Below, one piece after another: positions 1 through 13,800 of a stretch of DNA of 64,000 bases. The position numbers and the translations under genes are program-made. The notes beneath the pieces were generated by a model. That model ran no database searches and was not told the origin of the DNA. It worked only from the letters and a program-made list of their open reading frames with translations. The stretch's first letter is position 1. Each line of letters opens with the position of its first letter. This DNA comes from Lineus longissimus (lineage: Eukaryota > Nemertea > Pilidiophora > Heteronemertea > Lineidae), in assembly GCF_910592395.1 (NCBI RefSeq), contig NC_088311.1, forward strand, positions 5,582,501 to 5,646,500, written 5' to 3'.

Positions 1-19
1 TACTAATAATCTTCTTCAG

Positions 20-1845
20 AATATGGCCCGTGTGACCCACCTGCCTACCCCCAAGGAGCTACAGAGTATGAAGGAAGATCTGGCCTTCAAGGAGGGAGAG
101 ATGAAGAAGTCTGAGGTGACTGCAACTGGCTTAGCAGGAGGTAAATTTTATGTTTTAGGGGCGGTTGATTAGTACGTAGTTGGCACACACAATCTTTAAA
201 TGGGGCTCATACTTTTCAGGACTGAGTGTTGGCTCTGCCAGGTTGTTTGGTTGGTTGCAGTCAATTCATCTCCCACACTTTCCGAGCAGGCTATGACATT
301 CCATCTGCTATGAGGGACACTGCAATTGGGGTTGGAGAAAGGGCACTTTCACCCATCTGGTGAAAAAGGGCACTCTGTATATTCTATTTGATAGGTGAAA
401 TTCTCTCCTTGACAGGTCTAAGCCTCTGCATTCTGCTAAAGCTATGATACAGAAGGTCTATAAATGATATTCTATGGTTTTTCAGAGAGTGAGAAACTCC
501 AGGTTGATTTGCAGAAGGTCGAACAGCTCGAGAGCAAGATCAACTCCGAGCTGGATTCATTGAGGAGCAAGATTGAGACGATGGAAACAGAACTTGAGGT
601 CTACTCGGACATTGATCGGCTGAAGAAGGAGGCGGAGATGAAGAAGAAGGTACGAAAAACTTTCTGAATTATATATGGTTTGATGTAACCTTTTCTATTG
701 TTCAGCCTTAGTCTTTATGGTACAAGTTGCACTCATCACAAAACCCAATTATTAGTATACAAATTCTTTGACTGATTAACACTTTTTCACCGAGGTTTAA
801 AAAAAGTTATTCTGGTGTTCGAACCTACAAGTGCCAGTTGCTTCTGAACCCCTTTCCTGACTACTGGTGAAAACTGTGCATGATTAAGATCACTCCAGTG
901 TCTTTTTTCTCTCTCCAGAAACTGAGTGAGGATAAGATAATACTTCAGAAGAGACGAGACACTTTCAAGAAACAGATGCAGCAGCTGACAACGCAATATG
1001 AGGCATTGAAGGCTCAGCTCAGTGAGAATGAGACCTACACACAGGTATGAGACTTGGAGACTGGAATATGATCAAAAAGGACTTGGACAATTCTTGGTTC
1101 TGAATTTCATTGGGCACATCCAGATCAAAGCATGTATGGAATCTCTGGTGCTTTTAATAGAGAAATCAGGCCTTTAGGGAAAGAAAAAATGAAGTACAAC
1201 TGAGCTGACCTGTCAGTGCAAATAAGACTTAGTTAGCAATGGGCTGTGATCAGTACAAATTTTTGAAGTGATGGATTGATACACAGAACAGAAAATTCTA
1301 TCTTGCCAAACTTATTCTGATCTTGTTTTGATTTCTTTTTTCAGCTCGGTAATCTTGAGCGAAAATGGCATCACCATGAACAGAACAACTTTGTGATGAA
1401 AGAGTGTATCCTTTATTCAAATTCGAAAGCTAGTACCAGGACCGTTGCCGGTTGATTTAGAAATACATTGTTGAGATCAGAGGGAATAATGATACCACGT
1501 ATAGTCAGTCAGCTAACCCCACAATACTTCAAGTCTGAATCATTTCTATAAATTTCTAGCAGTTGACCAAGAAGTACAGTAATTTTCCCAGGCAGATGAT
1601 CCGTCCTTTAAATAAATTTATGATGTTTTGGTATGTATGCAGATCCATTGGTTCTCTCATCTTCGCAATGCATTTCTTGTTCTACCCTATTATTGCTCTT
1701 GTCAATTTCCTTGACCTCCTTCCCAGTCATTGCCACCAAGACTATGGAATGTGACTACCGCCCAAGCACGAAGCGAGTGGGCAACATGCTGGAGGAGTAC
1801 AACAAGGTTCTGCAGGAGCAACTCTCGGGAAAGCCATCTGTGTAG
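20..1845 (+). CDS. IFT74: IFT74, intraflagellar transport protein 74, C-terminal part (5' end outside window)
   Basis: Coding exons 20-140, 486-649, 919-1044, 1345-1405 and 1727-1845 join in phase to 196 residues and end at TAG 1843-1845. IFT74 is a coiled-coil subunit of the IFT-B core. It pairs with IFT81 and carries tubulin and other cargo in cilia. The visible part is almost all heptad-rich, charged coiled coil. The end matches the IFT74 C-terminus as I recall it from human: the ENETYTQLGNLERKW and QNNFVMKEFIATK segments, then a short tail. All introns are GT-AG, and the first acceptor is preceded by TACTAAT, a good branch point. The window starts inside the gene, so the N-terminal basic region is missing. 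No frameshift or truncation is seen. The family assignment is very secure. Confidence 0.95.
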
Positions 1846-3030
1846 ACTCATAGACTATGTGATTGTACTTAAAAGACGTTTAGGCCAAACTTGTGCAAGT
1901 TCAGATAAGCCATCCGTCTTTGCATGTGAAAGACAATTCTCATTGTAAAATGAAATGTGCACCAAGTCCAGCATTTTGAGTTGATGCTATCACAACATTG
2001 CTCACACGAAGACATGTTTCCCCTCCAACTATCAGAACACACTGGCCAACAGTATATCATTTATGATTGAAACAAATTCGATGTGTTTCCAAATAAATGT
2101 CCTGTGTAGATTCACATTTTGATACCAGGTGTCAGATTGGATGTTACCATATGCAATTTAGGAAAGAAGAATTTCAGAATATTGGCAGATTGCCATTTAA
2201 CAAGGTCTTGTCTGTTGCGACATTTTGATAATTTTTTTTCTAAATTCCCTACTTTAAACTACATGTACTTGAAATTTGTCTAAAACTGGGGTAAACTCAG
2301 GGGAAAAAGAGGTACCCCTGCCAAGAAACATCACTGACCCACAGGACTTTACTATATTGAGTCTTTGCCAAGTATACATGTACCCATCTCATGTAATGTT
2401 GTAAAAATATGGCATCAATGACCAAAATCTAGCTATTGATTTTATAGAATTGTAAACAAACTACAGCTTTTGTAATAGTGTCACCTGTAAACAGACCTAA
2501 TTTAGAAATTGTCATCAAAGCGTATTTTACAACTGGTAAATATTGATAAGATGAGTACAGGTACTTTTTGAACAATAGCCAAGTTTTTTACAATCCGCAG
2601 ATTGACTTGACAGTTAAATGCCACTTCACAAAAGGTACTCAACATGACTTTTTTCACGAAATAAGAGGCTTTTTTCATTAGAGCAGAATAGTGGCAGTGA
2701 GTTCTTATGTTTGCCGTGTTTTTAATGCCAGTTACCGGTACTTGTCGTATTACTTTTCTCTAGTATGCAAAAATGTAACTACACAGACTGTTGGTCCCCT
2801 CCAAGTTGTCATGACATGTTCAACTTAAACCAGTGTATTTAGATGTGGATTGTGCCTTTTGAGGCATCACTTTCCGTCCAACTATTAACTGCTATAAAAT
2901 GACATGGTGTAGTGTTCACTCTTCACTTGAAATGTTATTATTGTGAGAACACTTTTTCAGTTGTAGCTAAATATCCCATAGCTTCAGTTTAGAATTGTAT
3001 GTACTTGTCAAGAAATAAAGTATTTTCCTT
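1846..3030 (+). other. IFT74: IFT74 3' UTR
   Basis: About 1.2 kb of AT-rich non-coding sequence follows the IFT74 stop. AATAAA occurs at 2092-2097 and again at 3014-3019, so short and long 3' UTR forms are possible. The region holds no ORF of interest. The end is inferred from the second signal. Confidence 0.6.
3014..3019 (+). terminator. distal polyadenylation signal of IFT74
   Basis: Canonical AATAAA on the plus strand, about 1.17 kb after the IFT74 stop, just before the sequence changes to a tandem-repeat array. A proximal AATAAA lies at 2092-2097. Which one is used cannot be told from sequence. Confidence 0.5.
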
Positions 3031-3179
3031 TCAAAAGAGACAGTTTTTGCCTTTAGTTACTGTTTGCTTGAGTGGTCTTCAGTCGGATCAGTTTTGTGCG
3101 ATGCAGTAACATTTTTTCTGACTGAAACCAATTCTGGTTGTCTTGTCCAGATCTGTTGAAATGGTCATGAATTACTGCG

Positions 3180-3640
3180 GAGACTTCTAGGCCATGCACC
3201 TGCTCCAAATCTGATGAAGGGCGATATGTGGACATTATCCAGTGCATTAGTTTTCATATGCTGTAAATCGTCTTTCAGGCTCTGCACTGTCTTCCAAGAG
3301 GACGAAACGGTACAACACATCACTTGTCATTGTTGCCATTTTACAGGATCGATTTCTCCGAGCCGTCTGCTCAAAGCTATTGAAACCAAATAGTACATCC
3401 CTCGTCACTTGTGTCTTGTATTTGTCTAGAGACACCGCTGAGCCATCTACCAAAGCCGATGAAACAGTACAGCACATCGCTTGGCATTCATGTCACATTA
3501 CTCTGAACACTCCTCTGATCCGTCTGTCCAAGGCTGATGAAGCGATAGGTCTATGACTATCGTTTTTTTCCTGCTGAGACCCCTCCCAGCTGCTTCCCAT
3601 GTATAGGCTATATCTTCCCTGAGCTGTCTTTCAAAGCTGA
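3180..3640. repeat. degenerate tandem array, unit about 80 bp
   Basis: A motif resembling CCAAAGCTGATGAAACAGTA recurs near 3199, 3285, 3365, 3448, 3527 and 3620, about 80-90 bp apart. Each copy is usually followed by a version of CACATCACTTG. Copies are diverged, with about 20-35% differences by eye. The array starts about 160 bp after the IFT74 poly(A) signal. It has no open frame through all units. Confidence 0.6.
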
Positions 3641-4019
3641 TTAAGAGTAGGACCTGTTATCAGCTCGACGAAGGCACAACCTAACTAGACCGAGTCCGCA
3701 ATGGCATTTCCAACCCTTTAGGGAAAACGAGTCTCATTTTCACCATGGTAAATCCACAATTCACCATGGTAAATTGGAACGGTGAAACACGTGTGGTGTG
3801 TACTGTTTGAATTAAGTCAATATTCTCATGTGCAAGTTCATTCAAAGTCATGACCAGTGAAAGAAAATCCATGCATCCTTCCGCCCGTTTACTACAAGCG
3901 GAAATTATTCTACAAGTTATTGAGTTGTCGCAGTCATTATTGTTTGTCTTCTGTCTTCTCTATATGGGATCTATCAGGTGAGCTCGAGAAATGCATTCAC
4001 GCAGACGGCTTACTGACAC

Positions 4020-4570
4020 TGACGAGCGCCGAGGTACTGGCGGAGTTGTCCGATCAACGATTAGACTTGTCGCGAAGCACAATCAACTCGCACTGTCTTC
4101 GGTGAATAGTATGCATTTAAGATAGCTAGTTTTCTATGGGCTACTTGACACTTCCAATTGGGTATCAGCACTTGACTGGACACCTATGCAGTCCATTTCG
4201 TCATCCTGATCGTCTTAGGCCGGTCTGATGCGTCCGGAGTATAAACTCGACTGAGACATGCAGAGTTGCCCGACGAATAGACTTGTCGTTACATTTTTTC
4301 GTGGAGAGCACGACCAATCACCCGTATCCCTTACTATGCCCACAAGGACGTCAACATTGTTGTACCCGCGTCTGCTTTCAGTCAGTTGTTTACTGCTCAA
4401 AGTTTGTGTTTTTGATCAAAGAGTGGAGACCATTTTTTGAAGTTTTCGAGTTGCGCCGATCGGCCTTAGACGGAGGGCCCAACCAATACCCACATTGTCT
4501 TCGGCAATTATCATGAATTTTATATAGAAGTTATATCTATGGACTACTTGACTGTTCCAATTGAAGACTT
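4020..4570. repeat. two-copy diverged duplication, spacing about 400 bp
   Basis: The stretch at about 4091-4165 (TGTCTTCGG, then a GGGCTACTTGACACTTCCAATTG-like end) returns at about 4494-4565 with roughly 25% differences. Upstream of each copy there is also a related ATTAGACTTGTCG/ATAGACTTGTCG motif (near 4060 and 4277). It looks like an old tandem duplication of non-coding DNA. Confidence 0.5.
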
Positions 4571-4574
4571 TTCG

Positions 4575-4890
4575 CGCAAAGTCAGTCGCGCAAAGTCATG
4601 TCACATCCATTTCCCGATATCGGGATTCTTAGAATCATTTTCGAAATTCAAAAACAGCGTAAGATGCGATTAGAATCTAGGTTGTGACAATTTTAGGACG
4701 GCGATTCAGCCTTCAAGGGGCCGCATAAAGTCATGTCACATATATTTGCAGGGATTGCAGGCACCCTTGAACTCAACATTTTCAGCATAGTTTAGTAAAA
4801 TTAAAAAACAGCGAAAATAATGAATTCGACCCTTAAATTTATGTGAACGATTGCGATTAATAATTAATCTAGGTTGTGTCAACGAGGCAG
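4575..4890. repeat. two-copy diverged tandem duplication
   Basis: Two units (about 4575-4700 and 4725-4885) each run from AAAGTCATGTCACAT through AAAAACAGCG to AATCTAGGTTGTG. They differ in length and by many substitutions. A short CGCGCAAAGTCA repeat opens the first unit. No coding potential is seen. Confidence 0.5.
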
Positions 4891-7800
4891 AGACCCGTAT
4901 ATTGATCTAGGTGCGGTCGGTATGGAAACCTGGCCAGTTCCTGTCACTATAATAATTGATCACCATCATTGTATTGAATTTGTGTTTGCACTCTTCTCAA
5001 GTTGCGCTTACATGATAATATTGTTGCCCTGGGCAACCAGGCAAGAGCTAGGCAAAAAAATCCAGTAAAAATTTTTTAAAAATGGCCTGGATAGAATCTA
5101 AAAAATCGACATTATTAGATTTTTGAAAGGAAATTTCCTATGGATTCGGTATAGGAAACCTATTACATAGAAATTCTATATACATGGTTCTATGACCGCC
5201 AATGTCTCGGAGATTAACAGCTCGTCCATGATAGAATCATTTGTCACCACGACTCTCTATCCTAGGACATTGGTTTTCCGCACTGGCGTTGGCAGCTTGG
5301 CGGTTAGAGCTCCACTACGCAGAATTCACATACTTCACAATAAAATTGATAAAAAAGGACTACCGGTATCGTCTCATTCCGACGACCCAGCTGTAGGACA
5401 CATTTTCTACCACAAACAGTAGGACAAATATTCGTGATTTTTCAAACCGCGTCTTTCTGCTACGCCTCGCATCTGGCCACACCTATATGGATTGTCTTCT
5501 TATCTTATCTTGGAGTTTGAGTGTTTTAGATAAAGCTATGGCGTTATGGGAAGAATCTGGAGGGTCCTGGGCCAATATAAGATGATAAACTACCAACTAT
5601 GTTGGCACTCGATTGCTGAGCAAATAGCGGCATATGCTTTGCCAAGATGAAAATGTCTGAGGGTCAGTTGCCCAGCCAACTGGCATTTCATTTACCATAA
5701 AAACGCAACAGACTGAGCAAACTGATAGACATAATCGCGCTGGCTCAAACAGAATCCTGTCCTCTCAAAACTATTCGCGCACATCGCTCCGATCCGGACA
5801 ACGATTAACTGCGCGATGATGCGAAAATACTGAGACAGATGTTCCTTTCGTCGGCGACATAGTCACAACCGCCTATAATTTGTATTCTGGCGTGCTGCGC
5901 CGCATTCCCAGTTTCAAGATCGAACACCAATGGGTCTAGAAGAAGTTTCTGTCCTTTTAAGAAAGTCAATTTCGAGGAAGGGGTGAGAGGGCTTATAGGC
6001 CCGTGAGTTTGTCGCGGGGCCGTATCCTAGCTAAACGGTGATAACAGAATATTATTTTGTGATGGATTGGTATAAATGTAACTACTTCCCAAAGTCTAGA
6101 TATGTGAAAAGGATTCAGAGGTTCTAGTCTTGGTGTGATCACCACTTGAATCATTCCGGATATCCGAACGCATCAGCTACTAAATTACACTCCTACGCAG
6201 TGAATTTGTAGAGATGACAGACTCAAACCACTGCTTCAGGCGTGTACTATATATGGCTTACACACTTCAAAAACAAACATTCTTCATCAGACGTCCAAAA
6301 GTCACCACGTATAGCCCCAGCCATTAAAAAACTCATCAAATTTATTCTGCGGAAATGCATGTCATGGCGTCTAGTCACTCTTTTGTTGACTAATCATCAC
6401 AAAGTTCCGATTGTCAAGAAAAGGCTAAATATTTGTCCTCAGTTGGATAGCAAGCATGACCTAGATCACGATGACAAGTTTGGTCCGTTTGTCTGCATAA
6501 TTCGAACAAATTGATGAGTCCACAGAAAGATAATGGGCGTCAACAAAGCATGAGGTTTTAGCACAGTTTTTGGGCTAAATTCAAATAACTAAGCACACTT
6601 TGTGATGGCCATATGGGACTGTGAGAGTCACCATGGCCCGATGGCGAACACCCATGGAGACAATATGCATTGGGTTCATTATATTCTAGATGCAAATGAT
6701 AAGGTTTGATGAATGCTGCAAGATGCTCGATAAAACATTACCATTTAGAATTACATGCATTTAGTATCTTTCAACTCGAAAACCTTTGAGCAAAGATTTG
6801 TAGAACCGAGCCCTAATTAAGATCAAGCATGTGTGAAGCGCGCGACAGACGAGTTGCGCGAATGTTAAACGCGACGATGGAAGTACATGTAACTTCCGAC
6901 CATATTACCGCGACCTGCTGTCCATCCTCTTCGGACGGCCGAAAGGTTTCACCTAGAATGAGTAGGCCTACAGATTGAAATCATGACACATTTAAATGCA
7001 TCTTTGTCGCAATTTTCCTAGACATTTCAGGGTCTGATGGATCAAACATCAATGGTTCTGGAGTTTGTTCTTGAGATTACATGTACAGTATATCCATGGT
7101 CGATTGAAAAGTTAGTTGGCGGCATGTGCGAAAGCGGTGCTGGTTTCGCTTCCTGATGATGCCAACTAGGTTCCGTTCTGAAGGTCTCCTGCTAGGTAGT
7201 CCGCTATTCTGTTAGATCCTGATAATCTTTGGCAGGCTCTCTTAGAAAATGGTTGGTGACTAAACCCGCGAAATCTCGTGAATAACAGCATAATACTGTG
7301 TTTCATTATACCAGTGTTACGCTGGAATTCCCGAAATCCGGCAAGCGTTCATAGTTGTAGAACTCCAAATGGTCATGAGATGTCGTATGCGACTCATCCG
7401 AGCTTGTTCAGTTGTCATTTCCTGAAATAGATGGTCCATAGAGTAGTGATTGATATTTTATAATATATATATCTTCTGTATCATAAGTTGAATTGAATAA
7501 TCTTCTTTAGAGACAAGCATACAAACCCAGTCGTCAGTGTCGCAACGTCCAGGTACCCTGGCCTCCAGACTCATTGAATCGACGGACGCCCTACCTCGAG
7601 CCTTCAATCCCCCTTTGACGTTTGAAGCTTTCACCAAAGGCAAAGAAGTTATTCCATTGTTAGTGAAAGTACATTGTTTATCAGATATGTAAAACAAGTA
7701 TGATGTTCTTTGTCTTCAAACAAGACGTTGAAAATAACCCGTACAGTTTTACTATACGCACGTCGATCAATAACTCACCTGCACCCAACCGAATCCTAGA

Positions 7801-10800
7801 AACTTGGAAAAATGCAAGATTTTTGATTTCAAGAACAAATTCACACACTATTGTTAGCGAACTCCGAGAGTGAACTATACGCTGAAATAGAATATCATTT
7901 CAATCATTCCTATTCTTTCACACAACTCACTACAGGTGTCCGATCAATGATTGTAATTTGAGTTGTTCTTAACTTAATTACTTTGAATAATTCGCTTGTT
8001 AAATCTACACCATTAGTCCAAGTTTAAACGATAGAGATATCAAACCATTCAGATCAAGGAGGTTGAAATCTTGAAATCATACAGCGAAAAATGAATGGAG
8101 TCAAATTCATTTTTGAATAAGGAGCACTGAACCATCTTCATAAGTCAACAATTCTGAAATGAAAAAGCGAAAGGAAGGTTCTCTCTTCGTATTCATCGGA
8201 AAATGTTCCTGGCATCCAAAATGCCAATTTCACCATATCGCTGATGATTGTACCATGCAGGCTTTGACGGCGATCACCTACATGTATTCTCAGCCCACAA
8301 TATTCATTGTTGTCAAACTCTCAAGGACCACACCATCGTTCTAGTATCAGTCTAATATGAACTCTTACCTTCCTGACCTCATGCAGGCCAATGCCCAGGA
8401 GACGACATCGTCCTTGGATCACACAAACTCCAACTATTGTTGTCACCGAAGAAGCAATGTTCTTTGACTGAACGATGGCGGATCCTTTGCAATTGAACAG
8501 AGGGAGTGGATGAGTTTCATTTTCTTACCTTTGTGGCCTTTAATGCCTAAGGAAAGAATCAATACAAGTCTACGATTACCAAAGATGCCTTGGCCGAATC
8601 CCTATCATACTACCCGCTATATATCGTCTGCGATTGAAGAAGGCTGTCGCCTGCTTCGAGAATCAGCGTTTGATTTGTCCTGTTTTACCATGCTTAAAGA
8701 ACAATGGACAATTTCTTTGGAAAATGGAACCATTATTGGAAAGCACCAATTTTCTTACCTGTTTGAACTGTAAGGACCAAATCGCCGATAGATGACGTCA
8801 TACATGCATGTCTTTGTCGAAAGCTTGAACTCCTGATGTCGTCTGCGAATGAACTCTGAGAAGCATGTCGTCTGCTTCGAGAAGTATTGTACTTGCGATA
8901 CGTGCTGTATTTCCAATCTAACGGAACATATGCCGCGAATGAATTTAGCTGCAAATCAAACTGCCTGTGTTTGTAGAGTAATTGCAAGAGAAGCAAACAT
9001 GTGCAGGTGCTCCCACGAAACTCTGATAGCGCTCTGGATATCGTCTGCTGATTTCGTGAAAAGCCACCGGAGGTTGGAGACGCTGATAACCGCATCACTA
9101 GAACAAATTTATGATACCATGTGGACAGGATGGTGAATCACTTGTAAATTTGCTCAAAAAGATAGCGGAGATAAGGACAGTCGCGGGTGCGTCTTTCTCA
9201 GCCTGACGTGTAACGCCGCGAACAGGGAAGTGTTCGGCCATCTTGGTTTTTTTGGTCATGACTTTGAATCGTGACAAAGCTCTTCAAATGTTTGAAATAT
9301 AAATGTTCCGTAATTGATATCCGGCGATAAGATGTTGTTGGTCCTTATCGGTATGATCGAATGGTAACCAAAGGACCAGAATTAGTAAAGCAAAAAGCAA
9401 AAACACAAAAACAAGAGGTTTGATTCAGAGCAAGTGAAAGGTACAAGTGGATAATATAAAAAGAGTCGAGATAAAGTTAGCTGCTAAAATATTGCTGACC
9501 AACCACGAACAAATAAAGCGACACTGTAAACGTTTGTGTACCTCAAGATTGTTTCAGCGTCAATGATGGCCTGGCAAACCAGATTGCGTCGGGAGTCATA
9601 TCAACTGGGATACCATTGGATAACGCGTCCTGTCTTCGCTTTCCCAGTGTACTGGCCAATCTTATTAAACTTTATGTGAACTTTTCGAAGTCTGACCGCT
9701 TCAACAAGTCAGAAAACTATATTTGCAGTGCCAGTCGGTTCTTTGAGGAAGGTTTGAGCCCATCATGGCCATTTGCATGACAAGGCTTATCTTGATATGC
9801 AAATGTGACATATGATATTTGCGGACAAATTTAATATTGGACTAGTCAAATATGGCGCTGGTTGGCAATAATGCAATGTCATATTGTAATATTTTCGTCG
9901 CATAGCTACGGGTGGGAAAAATCGTTGCTCAGGAATACTGAACTTTGCCAACGAATTTTTTCAAGTTGAATTTTGAAGAAAAACCAAATACAAGTATAGG
10001 ACCTACACTGTCTTTTTTAACGTTTTAGTTGAAGAAATACCAAAGAATATTGCTATTATTCAATGGCGACAGTTTCGTTTTCGAGACATTTTTTTTTGAC
10101 TGCTGAAATTTGGTACTCGAAAACGAGCTTGCAGTATTGTTCTTTTTAGGCTTCGTTTCAATGGTCATAATCAGGTCCTCTCTGCTGTAAATATTTGGTT
10201 AATGGTCCTTTTTTTAACATTGGAAATTTATTAGTTTTGTCGATAATGCTCGTTTGTGATCAGGGGCGTTTTGGACAAGCGAGGATATTGGCACAGCATT
10301 CAATGTGGACTAGACGTGCCATTTCATGGCAACCATTCAGCCATATCAGTCATCTCGTCAGATCGCCGATATTACGAATTACGTGTTGAAGGAGACAAGA
10401 ACTTCGGCAAATCCTATTTTTCATATCCGACTTCTAATACGGGTCTATACCAGTTCGCGAAAAGGCGGCAAATCTGTCACCGTGTAACAGAACAAAAATA
10501 AAAATGGTGCATGGGAGGCTTGTTGTCACGTAGCCTACGAAAATGCACTCGCATGGGAGAGAAGGCCACTTTAATGCCTGAGTCAGAACAAAACATGGAC
10601 CGAAAAATAAACTTGAATATGTGCATTCCAAAAGCATTGGTCGTCATTGCTTGACTGTCGATGCATTATCTCAAGTTCAATGAGGAGTCAACTACATGGT
10701 TATGCAAGAAACATATTCCTTGCTAGGCCAATTCGTGCAATGTCTGCGTTATATTAGTATGTTATCAATGTCAAATATTGCCCCGTAAATCAAAATCAGT

Positions 10801-13800
10801 ACTTGTGGTCGTGATTTGTATACAGTTATTTCTTGTTATGTCATCAATAGAGTGCAGGCATAAGAATGTGGACTTTACATCAGATTTACATTGCTATAAC
10901 GGATTGTAACCCAAATGTTGAAATTTGGAGAGTATAGAATGTATTGGTGTATTTATCAATGAGTGGCATTCTGCAGCCAAACAACTCGGAAAATACCCGC
11001 GATTCGTCTCTTATACAGTTATCAGGGGTGGATGAAACCATGCAACTCTCACTGAATCTTTTACTTGCGCGAAATAACATCTCCCCAAAATTCTGCTGGC
11101 GAGGGTGCTTGAGCGGGATTATGTTCGAGGGTCATGACTGGTATCATTCTTTTAAAAACACATGCTTCTGTGATTTTTTGCCATGCCACGTGCCGGGTTG
11201 CAGCAAAAATCGCAGTTAGTGCGCGTTTACATCAGACCACAACATTACTGAATTTTGCGCTTTGTCCGAACTCGCGATCGCGCGAGCTGCGACGTGATAG
11301 TCAGCAACGGGTGAGGAAGTGATATAAAGAAGTTGAAATGTCTTCATTTTAAAGTGTGCATAAAACTATTCCATGCTCGCATCATATGATATTGTACGAA
11401 TTATTAGTGATAGCAGCACTTGAGTTTGTTGCGCGCATGACTAAGGACCCTCAGACCCCGTCGCATGTTTGCGAGAGTACTTTTTTGTCCGCTTACAATC
11501 ATTAATTCTGAATCGAGTTCTAAAAAAGAAGTTCTAAACTTTCAAAGGAGTAATTAGGGAAAGCTGGTCACACAAACCATTATTTGGGGATAAACAAAAA
11601 ATCTTAAAAATCGCATTGGAAAGGAAGATCTGTGTCCCGGCATGCACGTCCATGGTTCGTGAAAACTCTCGAAGAGGGGTCGGGTTACCCCCAAACAAAA
11701 GTTTCTGGGATAAGATCTATAAAGCGCGGTTTGTTGACAGTGTTCCGCTAGTGAGAGGTGAATTGGTTGGATTTGTCGGCAAACATGGTCCGACGTGCTT
11801 TGGTCAATAGGGAAAGTTGTCGAAAGAATAAGGTTGTCGTTGTGTGGGACTTGTAAAACATGTCATGCAGGGGCTAGACCAGTGCTGACACAGTCGCTGA
11901 TTCCGTATAAACCCACAGTGTATTATTTGTAGGCTAAAATATTACCCCAGCTGGTAAAATTTCACTGTGACGCTTACTCATGATTTTCCTGTAGACGCCA
12001 CCGTATTAAAGGGCGTGTCCTTTGTACGATCACTATCAAAAAGTCTCAGTGTTTGCGCCAGCTGACGACACAATATTTTGAGATTTTCTCCTATTAAATC
12101 GAATTTGATAAATATACGAAACATTACATCAGAAAACGGATAAGGTTGTCCCAACTTTCGATGCTAAAACGGCGGACGCGGGAACGGCAACTTCCAAATG
12201 ATCTTACAAAACTAGTTCATATATACCTGTACCTTACTTGTGAAAAACTGAAACCTTCACGGCGTGAGGGAGCATCTTTAAACTACCAGCACGCAAGCAT
12301 AAAAACTAGGAAAAAAACCCCGTAAAACAACTGATTTTACAAGATTAAGTACAATAATACAGATAAAAGCCAATTCGAGGAGAGGACGACAAACACTAAC
12401 TTAAAGAAAATACACTGTATTATTGGAACCAAACTTAAGCCTACCTGGCGCAGTTCCAGATCTTGACTTCTCCGCCGAACGTGCGTCGCTTGTCTGAAAT
12501 CTGTAAAAGTGGGTTGTAACTTCATCAGAGTGTCCTCGGTCGGATAGGCGGGAGGACGAATCTATCAATGTCTGTCACGGTCTTGCGATTGTTCCATTAT
12601 GGGACATCCCTACATGGACTGGATTGCGGCTATTGTCTTCACGACTGAAGTGATCATCTACGATTGATAATCTCAATTGTCGCAGCGCAGCGCAGTTCGA
12701 TATATGTTCCAGATCTTAGAAATGGATGTGATTTGGCCGCGACCGTGACCGCAGTATCACGAAGTCTTTTTCCTTGTAGCGAGAATAGCAGGAACACCAA
12801 CCTGAGTTTTATAATTCGCTGTCAAGCCAACTTCGAAACTGCCTTTCTACTGCTGGCTGAAGTGATCGGTGCAAGTTTGGTGATGAATGTGACACGCCCT
12901 CTCGGTTTCAGGCGATGGCAGTTTCCAAGAAGAAGTGCAGCCAAAATAGTCGCCTTGTCCGTTGGCGCGTCACAACCATGTGTGGCTCAGAGGATACCAT
13001 ATTCCCCCTGCCCTTATCTCTACGAGTCTATGAATAACCCAACATGAATGGTGGGTCAACATGGCATAAACCCACATGAAGAATTCCAGTTTAAATATGA
13101 ACAAAGTCACATGGTTCGTGAGTAAACAAACTAGGAGAGGACGTATATTTGCAGGACCAACACCCTCAGTGTATAGGACGCAATGACATCACCCAACTTA
13201 TGGAAGATGATGTAACGTTAATTTATACTTAGTTGGGCAAATAACTGGATAACTTGATATAATGATCCCCAGCTAGAAAAAAAGGCGCAAAAGTGTATGA
13301 TAGCATGGATGTTGGACACGAATACACGTAGTTTAAAAACCCAAATATCATTTCATGCGATTATCTCACTTCTTAATCACTGACCAATGAAAATGGAAGG
13401 ATACCAAAGTATTTAAGAAATATTGTGATATATAATGTCAGAATCAATATGAATGTGACTCTTAATTATTCCTATTCATATAATTATGAGTGCCAGTAAT
13501 GTTACATGTATGGTTTTGTTGGACTGTTTTTCAGGAGGTAACAGGACAGACCACACAACTTATAATATAAGCTGCAGAATAAATTTCAGAGTATTGATAA
13601 TCGAGGACAGTAGTGAGAAATGTTACAGCCTCAGAGTTAGTATATTGTGATCATTACGAGTACTGTGAGGTATGTTCAAGGACATTGTCACAACCAGGAC
13701 ATGCTGAAGACAGTTTCGGGTATGGCTCTCCTGGATATTGAGTGAAACTGGACAGGCCAATTGAAGTTGATGGGCATTGTCATTAGCTCCAGAATCATAT

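Noticed and set aside
12445-12510. Isolated minus-strand exon-like segment with acceptor TTTTACAG and donor GTAGGC
   Set aside because: No partner exon, start or stop was found within reach, and the encoded Arg-rich stretch is unrecognised.
12664-13047. 127-residue plus-strand open frame
   Set aside because: No known motif, no upstream or downstream exon, ordinary composition for non-coding DNA.
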